The notes below the pieces were generated by a model that did not search any database, was not told the origin of the DNA, and worked only from the letters and a program-made list of their open reading frames with translations. Shown here piece by piece: positions 1-11,465 of a stretch of 64,000 nucleotides of DNA. Numbering within the stretch: the stretch's first letter is position 1; every line of letters begins with the position of its first letter. A program made the translations under genes and the position numbers. The stretch spans positions 12,586,905 through 12,650,904 of the forward strand of contig JBCFYV010000012.1 of assembly GCA_039000515.1 (NCBI GenBank), given 5' to 3'. The DNA is from Timema cristinae. Its lineage: Eukaryota > Arthropoda > Insecta > Phasmatodea > Timematidae.

Positions 1-703
1 CCTGCGATGTAATAAGTCGTGAAACGTTTTTATTCATGACTCGTGTGTTGACTTTTGCCTCACTTTAGTACGTCTTGAGTGGTCCCATGAATGTTTTATC
101 TAGCGGTTGTAATTTGTGTGTTGTGTGAGGTGGTAAAGAAATGATTGTAACGTGGTGCTTCCTTGCTATTTCAATTACATCCATATTCCTGGTGTGGGAA
201 TAATGCCCATCTAGAATGAGCAAAACGGGTGATGCTGCAGTAGGTTTTGTCTTAGCTATGAAATGTTTGAACCATTTTGTGAACAAATTAGCCTGAACCC
301 ATCTTGAGGGATGGGCTCTACCAATGGCCCCTGGTGGAGCACCTCTCATCAATTGGTCGGATATATTTTTCCGAGGAAAAATTATCATTGGAGGCAGGAA
401 TGATCTCCCAGCACTCATAGCACAAATCACTGTTATCAGTGATCCACAGTGATCAAAGCACAAATTTGTCGTCTCCCTTTCAACCCAATAACTGGTGGCA
501 CTTTTGACTGCACGGCACTGAGCCCCATTTCGTCTACATTCCAGACCCTGTCAGCCTCTTATCTGTGCTTCTTGTACTCTGATTTTAGGAGGTAAAAAAA
601 TGGCATGACAATCTTTTTGGTGACGCCTTCTGCGCGGGCGTATGACATTCCTGTGGGTCTTCTTAGAGACACCTGTTGCTTATGGTGGCTCAAAAAATGA
701 TCT
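1..703 (-). pseudogene. Decayed pogo/Tigger-like DDE transposase, truncated at both ends
   Basis: Read on the minus strand from about 703, the conceptual product carries LRRPTGMSYARAEG, then VWNVDEMGLSAVQ, then a shifted frame with CAMSAGRSFLPPMIIFPRKN, LILDGHYSHTRN and HTTHKLQPLDKTFMGPLKTY. This is the order of the DDE_1 catalytic domain of pogo/Tigger transposases. The three acidic positions are the D of NVDE (codon at 532-534), of LDGH (209-211) and of PLDK (98-100). Breaks are clear: in-frame TAA at 559-561 and at 65-67, and a frame change between about 440 and 463. The reading continues past the second stop to the window edge. The N-terminal DNA-binding part is missing, replaced by the hairpin element starting near 703. 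It cannot encode a working enzyme. Confidence 0.85.
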
Positions 704-1127
704 AAATGATCAAAATGTTAGAACCAATTTTAAGAAAATCAATTTGGTCTCTTTAGCCATTCAGTAAACTTCCCTTAATTTTAGGGTTAGATACCCAATT
801 CCAAAAACCCATCAGTTTAACACCCAGTAAAAACCCTAAATACCAAGTTTTAGCCCAATTGGTAAAATAGTTTAATATCAACTCCAAGGTACAGACAGAT
901 GAATTCGAAAAAGTTGTTTTTGAATTTCTACATGTCTGTCTATCTGTACCTTGTAGTAGAGCCTACACTATTTTACTATTTGGGCTAAGACTTCGTATCT
1001 AGGGTCATCATGGAGTTTCCGCGAAGGTTTTTGGAAATGTTTACCTAATCCTAAAATTAAGGGTAGTTTACTGAATGTTGAAAGAGAAAATCGATTTTCT
1101 CAAAATCTGTTTTGACGATTTTGATTA
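703..1127. repeat. Long imperfect foldback hairpin, about 200-base arms
   Basis: The left arm (703-920) and right arm (922-1127) are imperfect inverted copies. Matching blocks include ccctaaaattaaggg with agtttactgaatg in the outer arms, a taaaatagt block in the middle, and ggtacagacagat opposite atctgtacc near the centre at about 921. It abuts the truncated end of the pogo-like transposase, so it is either an independent foldback element inserted there or a rearranged part of that transposon. Confidence 0.75.
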
Positions 1128-1186
1128 AAATTCGTATCTAGGCGTTGATTAAGAGTATACACCCAATGGATACTTTCAATTTCCTA

Positions 1187-1188
<2 letters not shown>

Positions 1189-1256
<68 letters not shown>

Positions 1257-1392
1257 GCACCGCGTCTTACTACCAGTTTGGGTTATACGCACTTACGCTA
1301 ATGTTTAATGGTAGGGTGATTGTGAGATGAAATGAAGGACCTACAGTTTAACGTGGAATCCGAACCACGGTGGAGGCCTGGCATTCCCCACA
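1189..1392 (-). repeat. SINE-B copy 1, 5'-truncated, with target-site duplication
   Basis: On the minus strand this is the 3' two thirds of SINE-B: the block with the ccgtggttcggattcc-type sequence, the shared 3' domain and a long (TAA)n tail (ATT repeats at 1189-1257). The tRNA-like head is missing. Flanks are ttcaatttcctatg (1175-1188) and ttcaaatttcctatg (1393-1407), a duplication with one extra base, so the truncation happened at insertion. Confidence 0.85.
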
Positions 1393-1439
1393 TTCAAATT
1401 TCCTATGAAAATGACTTTTAGGGTACTTTACAGAAGTGA

Positions 1440-1610
1440 TAATTTCCTTATATATACACTTTTTAAGATACGAAATAACTTATCATTGTGAAATTGTAGA
1501 ACTATTAAAAATATAAAACGCTTATTTGAAATATATTTGTATATTAGTTTTGGAGATATTGGCAAATATATTGATATAATTTTGTGAGTTTTAATTTTAC
1601 AGCAATACTA
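1440..1610. repeat. Dispersed repeat family G, copy 1
   Basis: It contains tatcattgtgaaattgtag followed by an actatt...aaatata...tttatttgaaatat block. The same order of blocks recurs near 40.69 kb and 60.67 kb. The class is unknown; it is probably an old transposon. Confidence 0.5.
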
Positions 1611-2449
1611 CTTAAGTTTTAGCAGAGTAATTCTTTAATTCCATAGAGTAAGTAACTCTCTCAAAAAGATTATGTTCTTGTTTCTTTAACCTCTTAGCGG
1701 AAATGTTTGTGCAGCAATGATCTCTCTCTAATATTTTGGACTCAATAGTAAATATTTACCTTTTTTATTGGTCTAAATTTATAAATGAGGAATTTAATAA
1801 AAATGTGATAGTCATGATGTGTAACCCCTAATAAAATGCTGAAAATTTAAAATGGGAGTTGAAATTTTAATACCAAGTATTGACCCTTGTTGGCCCAATA
1901 GCAATACTTTTTTTGGTCCAAATATATTTAGTGAGAACTTTAATTCTTTAAAATGAAAATCAAAAAATTTAAATCTGGGCGTCAAAAAATGTTTAACGTA
2001 ATTATAACTCAATTTTTAATCTGGTTTGCTTGTGTATATCATTTCGTTTAACATATATTATGAGTTTTGAGTTAATATCTACGTTCTTAAACAAAGGAGT
2101 GAGGAATTCCGTGCGGAGTTGAATACAATCTATTTTTATATCAAATATTCCTGAGATATTCATTTCTAACAAAATTATCCAGAGCCATTTTTGAAAATTT
2201 TCAAAAATCATCGATTACTAAACTATGCGTAATTTGATTAAATGCATTTATGTATGAACTAGTAACATCTCAATATCTAATTTGAACCAAATACATATAA
2301 GTGTTTAAGCTGTAACCCCAAGGACAGTCATGAAAAGTTTCAAGTTCTACTTTATTTAATTTTGGGGCTACACGAAAAGTTAAAATTCATCATAATTTCA
2401 AAGTCATAAGATTTCCCGGTTATAGTAATTTAGCTATATGAGAAAAATA

Positions 2450-2885
2450 AAGATCTATATACTTAATGTTGCACACATGGAAGTGTCTATCCATTGTTTT
2501 GTCCATCACAACGGTATTCTCACACTCTAAACAGTCGTCCCAGTTTATTTTTTCAGCCGCGGTCGGGGAAGTGGAGTGATGTGGTTGGAGGGAATATAGG
2601 GGTAAAGTCACTACTCCCTGGATGCTCTGAGTACTGACCAATAGATCAGCTATTGATGGACACACGTTGCTGGGTGTGAGGGGTTGTGGTGGTGGAATGA
2701 GGGGCGATTCTTCCACCCGCCCAGTAACGAGTGGACAGACAGATCGGTGTTGTAACTAATGACAGTCGCCAGCAGTGTGCCAGCACACACACACATGCGC
2801 GCGCCGTCCATCACTCTAGCCACGACATTCCACTCCTCTTGCCCTTGATCGCCCAGCACTCTTGTCACTCAAAAACGCATCAACT
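2450..2885. other. GC-richer single-copy island, function unknown
   Basis: This stretch is visibly richer in G and C than its flanks and contains CpG-bearing runs such as gcgcgcgccgtcc near 2800. Short frames on both strands show no recognisable domain. It matches none of the repeat families here. It could be an intronic regulatory element; that is only an inference. Confidence 0.35.
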
Positions 2886-3128
2886 CAAAATATTTTTAAA
2901 AAAAGCCACTATATAAAGTACGCATTTGTTTTATTGTGGAACTGTTTCACAAATTTTGGACGCGAATTTGGGTTATGAAACCATAGGAAGGGCTGTATTA
3001 ACGCTTAGGACTTTTCTATGGCAAACTCAGTGTATTTAAAAAAAAAAAAAATTAGGTACAACCGTGCAATTTCCGAACCTACTGATTATATCAGCACACG
3101 ACTTATAAGACAACTTTAATTTAGAACA

Positions 3129-3274
3129 GACACAACATACAACCCCCAACCGTTAATTTATAACTTTGAAAGGGTAAACCAATATTTCACCAATATTTTT
3201 TTGGCCATGGCGGAAATTAAACCCTAAATCCTTATCTCGGTAGGCAAACACGCTACCAACTGAGCTGAAGTGTC
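3129..3274 (-). repeat. SINE-D copy 1
   Basis: The minus strand begins gacacttcagctcagttggt, a tRNA-like A box (type AGCTCAGTTGGTAGCG), continues with a decayed B box and the typical ggccatgg...ggtgaaatatt body, and ends near the caacccccaacc block. It lies head to head with the next SINE-D copy. Confidence 0.75.
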
Positions 3275-3537
3275 GGAGAACTTCATATCACTCGCATTGA
3301 TACGCGCTGATTTTAAACGATTTGAACAATTTTTGTACCTAAAAGTAATTTGAATAATTCTATCAAAAATGCTAGCATTTAATGCTAAATGCTTCAGCAC
3401 TCTCAGTCACAAATAAAGTCAACAGGTCCTACCTATTTAGTATACCACACACCTCTCTCCGTAATATTATTTAAAATAGATTATTTTGATTACAGACCAG
3501 TCTATTTACATATGTTTCCTCTCTATATTAAATTAAG

Positions 3538-3710
3538 TCAGCTTAGCTCAGTAGATAATATTTTTGCATATTGAGCTTTGGGTCCGAGTTAGATTCCTGG
3601 AATGGTAAAAAAACTGAATCATTTGTGACATGTGGGTTTTCTCCTTCACATTGTTGAATTAATGGACAGGGAAATGAATGTTGTATCTTTTATAGATCTA
3701 AGAAAGTTTA
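3538..3710 (+). repeat. SINE-D copy 2
   Basis: It starts tcagcttagctcagtag (A-box-like) and carries gttagattcctgg (B-box-like). The body has tgtgacatgtgggttt and gaatgttgtatctttt, as in the other D copies. Confidence 0.75.
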
Positions 3711-3744
3711 TCAGCTTGTGCTGATGTGATATATTTGGTTATTT

Positions 3745-3986
3745 AGCACCGCGTCTTACTTATCGTGCGGGATATACTCTTAAGTGTTAATTACGCTAGT
3801 GAGTAAGGAATTTGTAAGGTTGTACATAGATTAAGTAAACCCGCATTTGCATGTAGGGAGAGTGGTAAACCATTTAGGAGAAACCACCCAAGTTCACCCA
3901 ACTGAGATTAGAACCCAGATCTCCCCGTCCTCAGCAGTCTTGTTCAACACGAATCTAGCACTTCAGCAAACTACGCAACCGAGGCA
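3745..3986 (-). repeat. SINE-A1 copy, nearly full length
   Basis: The plus strand starts agcaccgcgtcttactt (3' domain in reverse), contains the tttaggagaaaccaccc core and ends in the A1 head reversed (ctacgcaaccgaggc). Confidence 0.85.
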
Positions 3987-4149
3987 GATTTGATGTAATA
4001 ATTCGGTTCAGGTAGTGCAAGTTAGAAACCTTAGTTAAAATAAATAAATAAATAGAGTCAAAGTAATTTTTTAAATAAAAATGGAATGATAATCATATTT
4101 AGAACATACATTTCTACAAATGGGCTGAGTTTGATACTATGAATTTAAT

Positions 4150-4775
4150 TACCTAACTTAAGAGTTAAATGTTGGGAGGGTGGTTTTAAAGGAATTAAAC
4201 CTTTTTAGGGGTTGTTAGTTGGTTTTAAAGTAAGTAAGCGCTCTTAGGGTATTGAGGGAGGGGGTTATTTTAAAGGAGTGAGCCTTCTTAGGGGTTGTTA
4301 AGGTGGTTTTAGAGGAATTGAACCTTATTAGGGCTTGTTAGTTTGGTTTTAAAGTAAGCCCTCTTAGAGGTTTGTTGGGTTATCGATGATTTTAGAGGAA
4401 GTGAGCCTTCTTAGGGGTTGTTAAAGTGGTTTTAGAGGAATTGAACCTTTTTTAGGGGTTTGTTGGAGCGATCAATGATTTTAGAGGAAGTGAGCCTTCT
4501 TAGGGTTTGTTAAGGTGATTTTAGAGGAATTGAACCTTCTTAGGGGTTGTTAGTTGGTTTTAAAGGAAGTAAGCGCTCTTAGGGTATTGAGGGAGGGGGG
4601 TTATTTTAAAGGAGTGAGCCTTCTTAGGGGTTGTTAAGGTGGTTTTAGAGGAATTGAACCTTCTTAGGGGTTGTTAGTTTGGTTTTAAAGTAAGCCCTCT
4701 TAGGGGTTTGTTGGGTTATCGATGATTTTAGAGGAAGTGAGCCTTCTTAGGGGTTGTTAAGGTGGTTTTAGATAA
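4150..4775. repeat. Minisatellite with 335-base higher-order period
   Basis: Units of about 35-45 bases are built on gtttta-aaggaa-tgaacctt-cttaggggttgtta. Variants differ in gagcctt, aagcgctc, aagccctc and a ggttatcgatgatt segment. The run gttgttagttggttttaaa near 4211 recurs near 4546, and the following variants recur in the same order, giving a 335-base higher-order period and about 1.8 copies. No coding potential was seen. Confidence 0.85.
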
Positions 4776-5025
4776 AGTGAAGGCCCAAATTGTTCAAGAT
4801 AGGATGTGGAAAACAACAGGCCTAGAGAAAAATACCATATAAAGAATCACCACCGCTTATCCGGCAGAGAACCTTTACCTCCTCGTCACCTGAAACCCAA
4901 TATATTGTGAACCTGACTCCTTAGACTATGTTATTACATGTGAATCTTTTCAAACATAAGTAACTAAATTTTATTTTACATAATAAAAATATTATATTGT
5001 GAATGATACTTGAATAAACCTCTGA

Positions 5026-5305
5026 GGTGACCTGGTGGTCTAGGGATAAGGTGTCAGACTACATTGCTGGAGGTCCGGGGTTCAATCCTTGGTTATGGAA
5101 AAGATTTATTTGATTGTCAAACCCTTCCTTCCCCTCTGACAAGACGTGTATTAATCAAAAATTGTGAGTGTGTGGAATGCCAGACCTCCACCGTGGCTCG
5201 GATTCCACGTTAAGCTGTAAGTCCTCCATTTTCATCTCACAATCACCCTACCATTACACATTAGCGTAAGTGCGTGTAACCCGAATGGGTAGTAAGACCC
5301 AGTGC

Positions 5306-5346
<41 letters not shown>

Positions 5347-5370
5347 GTAGTAGTAATAATAATAAACATA
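5026..5370 (+). repeat. SINE-B copy 2, full length with long tail
   Basis: It begins gtgacctggtggtctaggg (A box) and has gggttcaatcc (B box). The body carries the cccttcc and ccaccgtgg blocks, then the shared 3' domain and an interrupted (TAA)n tail to about 5370. The flanking repeat acctctga occurs at 5018-5025 and 5373-5380, a probable 8-base target-site duplication. Confidence 0.88.
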
Positions 5371-6615
5371 ACACCTCTGAAAAGTCTGTCCCACTTCTCG
5401 GATAATACCTGATATGGGTAAATATTACATTTAGAACCAGACTCTCACCTTGGAGTCTACAGAACAAATTTTCATAAGAAACTTTTATAAAGTAAAAAAA
5501 ACTATTATGCCAAAATTAAAACCCATGGTAGTTTCTTATCTAAAACGAATGCTGCAGCGAGCATGATTTAACGTATGCATACATGAAAGTAGAGCTAGTA
5601 GCTTTAATAATTGTCATTTAAGAACCTTCTTGTGGAAATCGGACTGTATTTTAGATAGCAGTAGAATCAAGACCATTGAAACCAACTTACCATAATTTTT
5701 TAAAATAACACGACCAAATTGAGAAATAATGATTATAAAATTAAAACCTATTAAACTGATCTCGATATTTCTGTTGTTTAATGAGGATATGTTTTACTAT
5801 TTGAGCGTAATCAAGCAGTTAATAAAACCGTATATTTTCACTGAGAATAATGTGTCTTATAGACATGAGTGAAAATGGCATTCTCACTTCCAGTCTCTCC
5901 AATAAATAATTTATTCAAAATATCATCACTACTGCATGTAACTTATATTCATAAAAGTGTTTAATAAACTCAACAAATTAATAATGTTAAATTATAAAAC
6001 AATTCTTAATTAATAGTTATTAATTTTGTATTTTAACATGGAATAGCTTAATGTTAATATTTTTCCAACATATTTTTAGAAACAAGAACAAGGAACTACT
6101 TTTGAGATACAAATTTTCTTCAGATGGACTTGACGTGTTTTAAAAGTAGCATAGGAACCAATATCCTTGCTCCGTCTTCTATACGTCAACACACTGTTTT
6201 ATCTTCTATGGAAAATGAGTTTCTTAATCTCTTACCACGCTCCTATTGCCTTTTTTCGTGTTGAACGTAGGACGATGGTTGTCCATGACACGTTGACTGC
6301 AGTCTCTACGAGTCCACCCTGGTAAATTTATGACTTGGAAATGTCACCTGGTTGATTTTAAAACCGATTTGTTTGGATTTATGTCACTATTTGATGCATG
6401 ATCTGTGATTTATCAAAATAAAATTACATTATTTTTGCTCTAAAAATTTGTTTTATAACCTTTACTCAGTATGGTTAAATTATTTTGGGATTAAATTATT
6501 TAGATAATTTGTTAGTCACAATTTATTTTTAATCGCATTGGTGGATATTGGGGTGCGTGTATGATTTTTCTTGAATTTAATTACGCACATAAAACACTGA
6601 TTTTGAATATGTTTA

Positions 6616-6700
6616 TTTCTTTTCTAGCATTTGAAATTGTCGAAAGTGTTGATGAATTGTTTAGTGCGGGTGAAATCGTGGGAAAATTCTAGTCATAAAT
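6616..6700 (+). repeat. Acceptor-like dispersed repeat, copy 1
   Basis: Positions 6616-6654 match 46201-46239 at 36 of 39 bases without gaps, and weaker similarity continues for about 40 bases. Both copies contain ttcttttctag followed by catttgaaa. Confidence 0.55.
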
Positions 6701-8330
6701 ATATGTATTAGATTTATTTTGCGTGTATCATTCCAGTTGTAGTGCATAGCTCATTAAATAGTTTACAAACAATAACCAGTTTAAAATACCATTCTATATA
6801 TGAATTTTTTTGCCAGCAAACAGTTAGGATAAAACTTTGTTTCTAATCCAATTAGGTTCTAGAGCTGTTTATTCCTTAGATGTATTTTCATAGTATTTAG
6901 CTTCTTGATGAATTAATATGAAGCAAGTATGATAGCCCTCAGCAAAGTAAGGAAGGACATGGTTATAGCATTGTGGAGCAAGATAATTGTGATTTACGAG
7001 TAGAATGGCTTAACATAAGTAGGGCTTACTGTGTTACGAGAAGATTTACAGCCACGCGGAAGCTCTTGTAAGCCAAGCGAAGGTGTGAAATTATGATCTC
7101 CTTACGCAAGTAACGAATGACCAACGCATGTACTTTTTTTTTTAATATTTTCATTCCTACCACTTCAAAGGAAGGAAACTATGAGAATCAGGTATAATGT
7201 TTAATATTATGATAAATTAACACTAACAAAAATTAAGACTTTTGAAAATATAATTTCAATTTTAGACATAAAAGTTAATGTTTTTTTATGACTTAAATTG
7301 ATCTCAAAAAAAGATACTTTTCTCCAAATTAAGTTGAATTTTAACTCTAACCTCAAACACATTTTCTCAGAAATAAGTTTTTTATGTATTTATATTTTGA
7401 ATCATTGATAAAATTCTGGAAACGGCTGAAACTATTTTTTTTTAATTATATTATTTTCTATACATAAAAATTATAATTTGATGTTCTATTCTGTTTAGTG
7501 TTCTATAGATTAGTTATGATAAGTCTTTACTAAACCAATACTAAAACTAAAATATACTCAAGAATATTGTATAATGCATTAAAATTAAAGCAACATATAT
7601 TCTATTAATTAGTTTATATGACTTTACCTCACAATAAACACAAGGCTATTTGATAATACCGAAGGTAAAAGAGATTTGTTATCTTTTTAATATTTAAATT
7701 GAAAACCTACAGTTTAGTTATAGATGAGGGTCTGATCTGATAGATAGACAAATCTCACGTAACGATACATCAAGTTATGTTCTTTTCAACTATCAATTTT
7801 AATATATATATATATATATAATTAATACCTATACAATTATACTAATAGAATAGTAAACTAGTATAATATTTGAAAACAAAAAATATACGTTTGTATTTTT
7901 AAATAATTATTCTTACAAGAATCCTGTTATATTCATCAAACACGAAAAAAATATTCTATAAAACAAGGTGTATAGGCCTACCAGACATAAAAGTCTTGAA
8001 AAAGTATTGAAATTATATCCTAAAGTAGAGTGTCCTAAAAATAATCATAGCATTATCTTTCGAATCATTAAATTTTGTGAGTCAAAATTATTGTCCATGT
8101 AAGATAAGTATTATTTTTATACTTGCTTAAAAATATTAAATTTACAGCTCTTCCCAGGTGTTGACCTGTTTTAAAAATGAATTTAAATAAATGGTACGAC
8201 AGAAAAATACAAAATTTCACATACAATGTATTAAGAATGGGATTAAAAATTGTAAAAAGAAATCAACAAACTAAACTTGAGTAAGTTAATCATTCGTTAT
8301 TAAGCTACTAATAGATTATTTTAAGTAATA

Positions 8331-8356
8331 TATATATATATATATATATATATAGA
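8331..8356. repeat. AT microsatellite
   Basis: Pure (AT)n run. Similar short runs occur at 7801-7820 and 8876-8900. Confidence 0.95.
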
Positions 8357-8873
8357 TTATTTTAAGTTATATATATATACATATATATAAATTACCTACA
8401 TTGTAAGAAATTAACAGATACCCATTTTTTTTAAGTTAAATTTTTCAAATTTATAAAAAAACTGACTTAAACTTAAACGAGTATTTTCCACAAAGAACAT
8501 GAATTTATTTTCCTTATTAATGTTTAAGACTAATCTGATATTTATTTTAAACAAAATAACTTGAACCATCGTAGATTTTTTTTCTTCAAAATTCACTAAT
8601 TAATAAAATACCTTAAATCAATACCTAAGTTTAAAACCAAACACATATTTATCCATATGATATCTTAACATTAGGTTTGAATAAAATACATCAACACACT
8701 TTGGACAAAAATACCGACGGACATGTGATGTGGACAGACAGAATTTAAAGTCCACTTTCTTAAGTTTGGAACCATATAAACCGTAAAAATTCATCATTAA
8801 CTAGAAGTTGAAAATTTTGATTATTACAATACTTTCTCTTTATATTATTAGTTGAAAAATACACCAATAAGAG

Positions 8874-8904
<31 letters not shown>

Positions 8905-8961
8905 TCTCTCTGCGATGAGTTTTTTTGGATTCAAGTGTATTCCCTTTTCTAAATTCCCGGT

Positions 8962-9220
8962 CACCCACTTCAGTGGCCGAATGACTAAAGGAGTCACTTT
9001 CGTACTAGACTGACCTGATGAAGACTGGAAGTTTGGAGTTTGAATCCAAGTCAGGTCTACTGAGGGTGCTTTTTTCTAAAAGGTATCCACATTTTACTTT
9101 AATGCAAATACGTGTAGGCTGATTCTAAAATGATTCTGTGCTCATCCCTTCTGAATATATTAGAGTAATTATCTAATGTGCGTATAGCGTATACAGGTAG
9201 TAAGACGTGGTTATAAAAAA
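8962..9220 (+). repeat. SINE-A2 copy
   Basis: The head cagtggccgaatgactaaag resembles a class II (Leu-type) tRNA 5' half, with the B-box-like gtttgaatccaagtc. The 3' end is gtagtaagacgtgg. Confidence 0.8.
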
Positions 9221-9222
9221 TA

Positions 9223-9661
9223 ATTGCCGGCTAGTCCGCCGTTGGATGAGCTCTTAGCACGCAATTTCACCCAATGAATAATTATTTAAACATAAAAAAA
9301 AGTTATTGAATACCGACATAAAAAACCACACTAACTCTACAATACCACTTAGACAACACTATAACTCATTCGTGTATAACCACCCTAAATGTCAATAGTA
9401 GCAACTGTATGAAACGTGGCTTAGCGTTTAGGAGCTGTACTGGTGGTTACGTGGCGTTAGACTCGCAATATTATTGATTCTTTTTAATAATTAAAGTTCA
9501 CTTAAAAAATTGGCTGCTTATATAAACACACGACTTGCATACTAGATCTACTCTATAACAACACCAGTTTCCTGAAACGTGAATCCAACCTTGGAGCCTC
9601 AAATCATACAGGTGTGTGGACGATTGAGATAATTATAAATACAACTGTTGTTGAAGAGATC
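9223..9661. other. Unassigned intron
   Basis: AT-rich with a few GC-richer words. No feature was recognised. Confidence 0.4.
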
Positions 9662-9926
9662 GTCTAGTTTGAGCGTAGTTGGCTAACAACTAGATTCATG
9701 TTGAGCTAGACTGCCCAGGAGGGGGAGATCGATGTTCGAATCTCAGTCGGGTGAACTGGGGGTAGTTTTTCCTAAATGGTTTTCCCCTCTCCCTCAACGC
9801 AATTGTGGGTTCAATTCCTCTAAATAACACCGTCATAATTCCTAACCCATTAGCGTAATTAGAACTTAAGCGTATAACCTGAACGGGTATTAAGACGCGG
9901 TGCTAAATATTAATAAATAATAATAG
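9662..9926 (+). repeat. SINE-A1 copy, nearly full length
   Basis: The A1 head (gcgtagttggctaac) is followed by gttcgaatctcagtcgg (B box), the ctgggggtagtttttcc core, the shared 3' domain with cctgaacggg, and a tail of TAA and TTAA units. Confidence 0.88.
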
Positions 9927-10224
9927 TTTGGGCGTTGGCAAATGTGGCTGCACATCCTCTAGCTATCCTCCTCATCACTTCTAATTATTATATACAAATA
10001 AATACCTAACCTTTATGTAAACCATAATCCTATGCTTGTGGCTTATACATACGTGAATATAGAACAAGTAAATTGTTTTTTTTGGGGGATGGGAGGGGGT
10101 ATTATTTGGTGTTAGCACCCGACCGGTCTGTACACAAATATATTAATAAATACAAAATGTTAAGAATGAGAAATGTGGAATATAAAATAAATGTACCGTC
10201 ATGTGCATGTAGGAACAAGAGAAC

Positions 10225-10352
10225 ATTATTGATGAATAAAATAGTCTCAGTATACCAGGCCATGATTAGAAGCACGACCCCAGTCAGTAGGAATCCTAGT
10301 TTAATGTGAGACTGACACGTTAGATCATGTGACCACTGATACGATTGTTTTT
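10225..10352 (-). repeat. SINE-A2 head fragment
   Basis: Only the 5' third is present: ccccagtcagtaggaatcc, then agactgacacgttagatcat and gtgaccactga, which is the A2 head in reverse. It lies directly beside the next A2 copy. Confidence 0.55.
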
Positions 10353-10361
10353 GTTTGCTTT

Positions 10362-10582
10362 TGGCATCTTACTAACCGTTCTGGTTATATATGCGCTATA
10401 ACGTGCTAAGGATGATGAAGGTTGACATTTAAAGAAAGTGCACCCGCACTTAAGTTGAGCGAGGATGGAAAACAATTTTGAAAAGCCTTCCTCAATACAG
10501 AATCAAGCCCTGATCACCCCCTATTCGGTAGTCTAGTAAATTGATAGAATAATGCGTTAGTACATGCGGCAACCAAAGCAGA
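10362..10582 (-). repeat. SINE-A2 copy
   Basis: It starts with the reversed 3' domain (ggcatcttactaaccg), then the cacccgcactt core, and ends with the reversed A2 head (atgcggcaaccaaagc). Confidence 0.75.
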
Positions 10583-10783
10583 TGATTTCAGTTTTGAAAA
10601 TAAGTTTCTTCCTACCCTAATCCAATTATTAGAGAGGCTTTTTTCCCTTAATGTTCTTGTTACATCGATCTTTGTCGAAACCGAATGCAGACAGGACTTC
10701 ATGTCCTCTAGTCCTGCTCTAGATATCGCCTGGCTCACGAAATAAACTTATTAATCAACGTAAGACTGTGACATTTTGAGAAA

Positions 10784-10812
10784 GAGAGAGAGAGAGGGAG
10801 AGAGAGGAAGGG
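10784..10812. repeat. GA microsatellite
   Basis: Interrupted (GA)n run. Confidence 0.85.
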
Positions 10813-10957
10813 AGCTGAGACGGTTGATCATTAAGTCCCATCCTTTCACCTTCTTAGGATTACTAGGGTAAATGGGTTCAAATACCATTGATGGATTTTC
10901 CGGTAGAGTTTATTAGACAGACCTAAAGGGTTAAAGTGACGTGCTTAGTTCTTAATC

Positions 10958-11205
10958 GACCCACTTCGGGGTTGCATGGTCTAGGTTGTTCCTCTCTCAA
11001 TATTAGAATGGATTGCCACTGACGGTAAGAGTGTGGCTTGAATCCTGGTTAGGTGAACTGAAGGGGTTTTTCTTTAAATGGTTTTATATTCTACCTCCAT
11101 GTAGATGCAGGCATATTCCTACTATATCCAATCTTCCTCATCCCTACCTCATTAGTGGGAATATGAGATGGTCCAAATGGTTAGTAAGATACGCTGAAAA
11201 AAACA
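10958..11205 (+). repeat. SINE-A2 copy, diverged
   Basis: The head is cccacttcggggttgcatgg. The B-box remnant is ggcttgaatcctgg, followed by ggtgaactgaaggggttttt and the 3' end ttagtaagatacgctg. Confidence 0.75.
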
Positions 11206-11374
11206 CTTGACCCTCGGGTATGAATCATTATCAAACAACTGACGTTGATTTTTATCGACTCTAGGGATTCTATTGGGTTTACCAATCCTTTATCTATGCG
11301 CATACTTTGTATTTGATTAACAATCCAATTCCTGACTGTAAACCGCATCTACATTATCATCTGGTTTGGTTTGT

Positions 11375-11465
11375 CGACTAAGTGAAGTTTCAAGGTTTGA
11401 TCCTAGCCAGCTATATTGAAAAGATTATTTTCTAAATGGTTTTCTGCTCTCCCTCAACGCAAATA
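11375..11465 (+). repeat. SINE-A fragment
   Basis: Only the middle is present: a ggtttgatcctagcc B-box remnant and the ctaaatggttttctgctctc core. Confidence 0.6.

Larger units (their letters stand above)
5381..8961. other. AT-rich intron, almost no recognisable feature
   Basis: It holds AT microsatellites (7801-7820, 8331-8356, 8876-8900) and the small repeat at 6616-6700. I see no exon, SINE or transposon end in the remainder. Confidence 0.5.

Noticed and set aside
1145..1330. Poly-tyrosine/isoleucine and poly-leucine frames (also at 5261-5467 and 35283-35552)
   Set aside because: They are translations of (ATT)n or (TAA)n runs, mostly SINE tails.
4150..4775. CRISPR-like array
   Set aside because: Units are contiguous and variable with no unique spacers, in a eukaryotic intron; it is a minisatellite.
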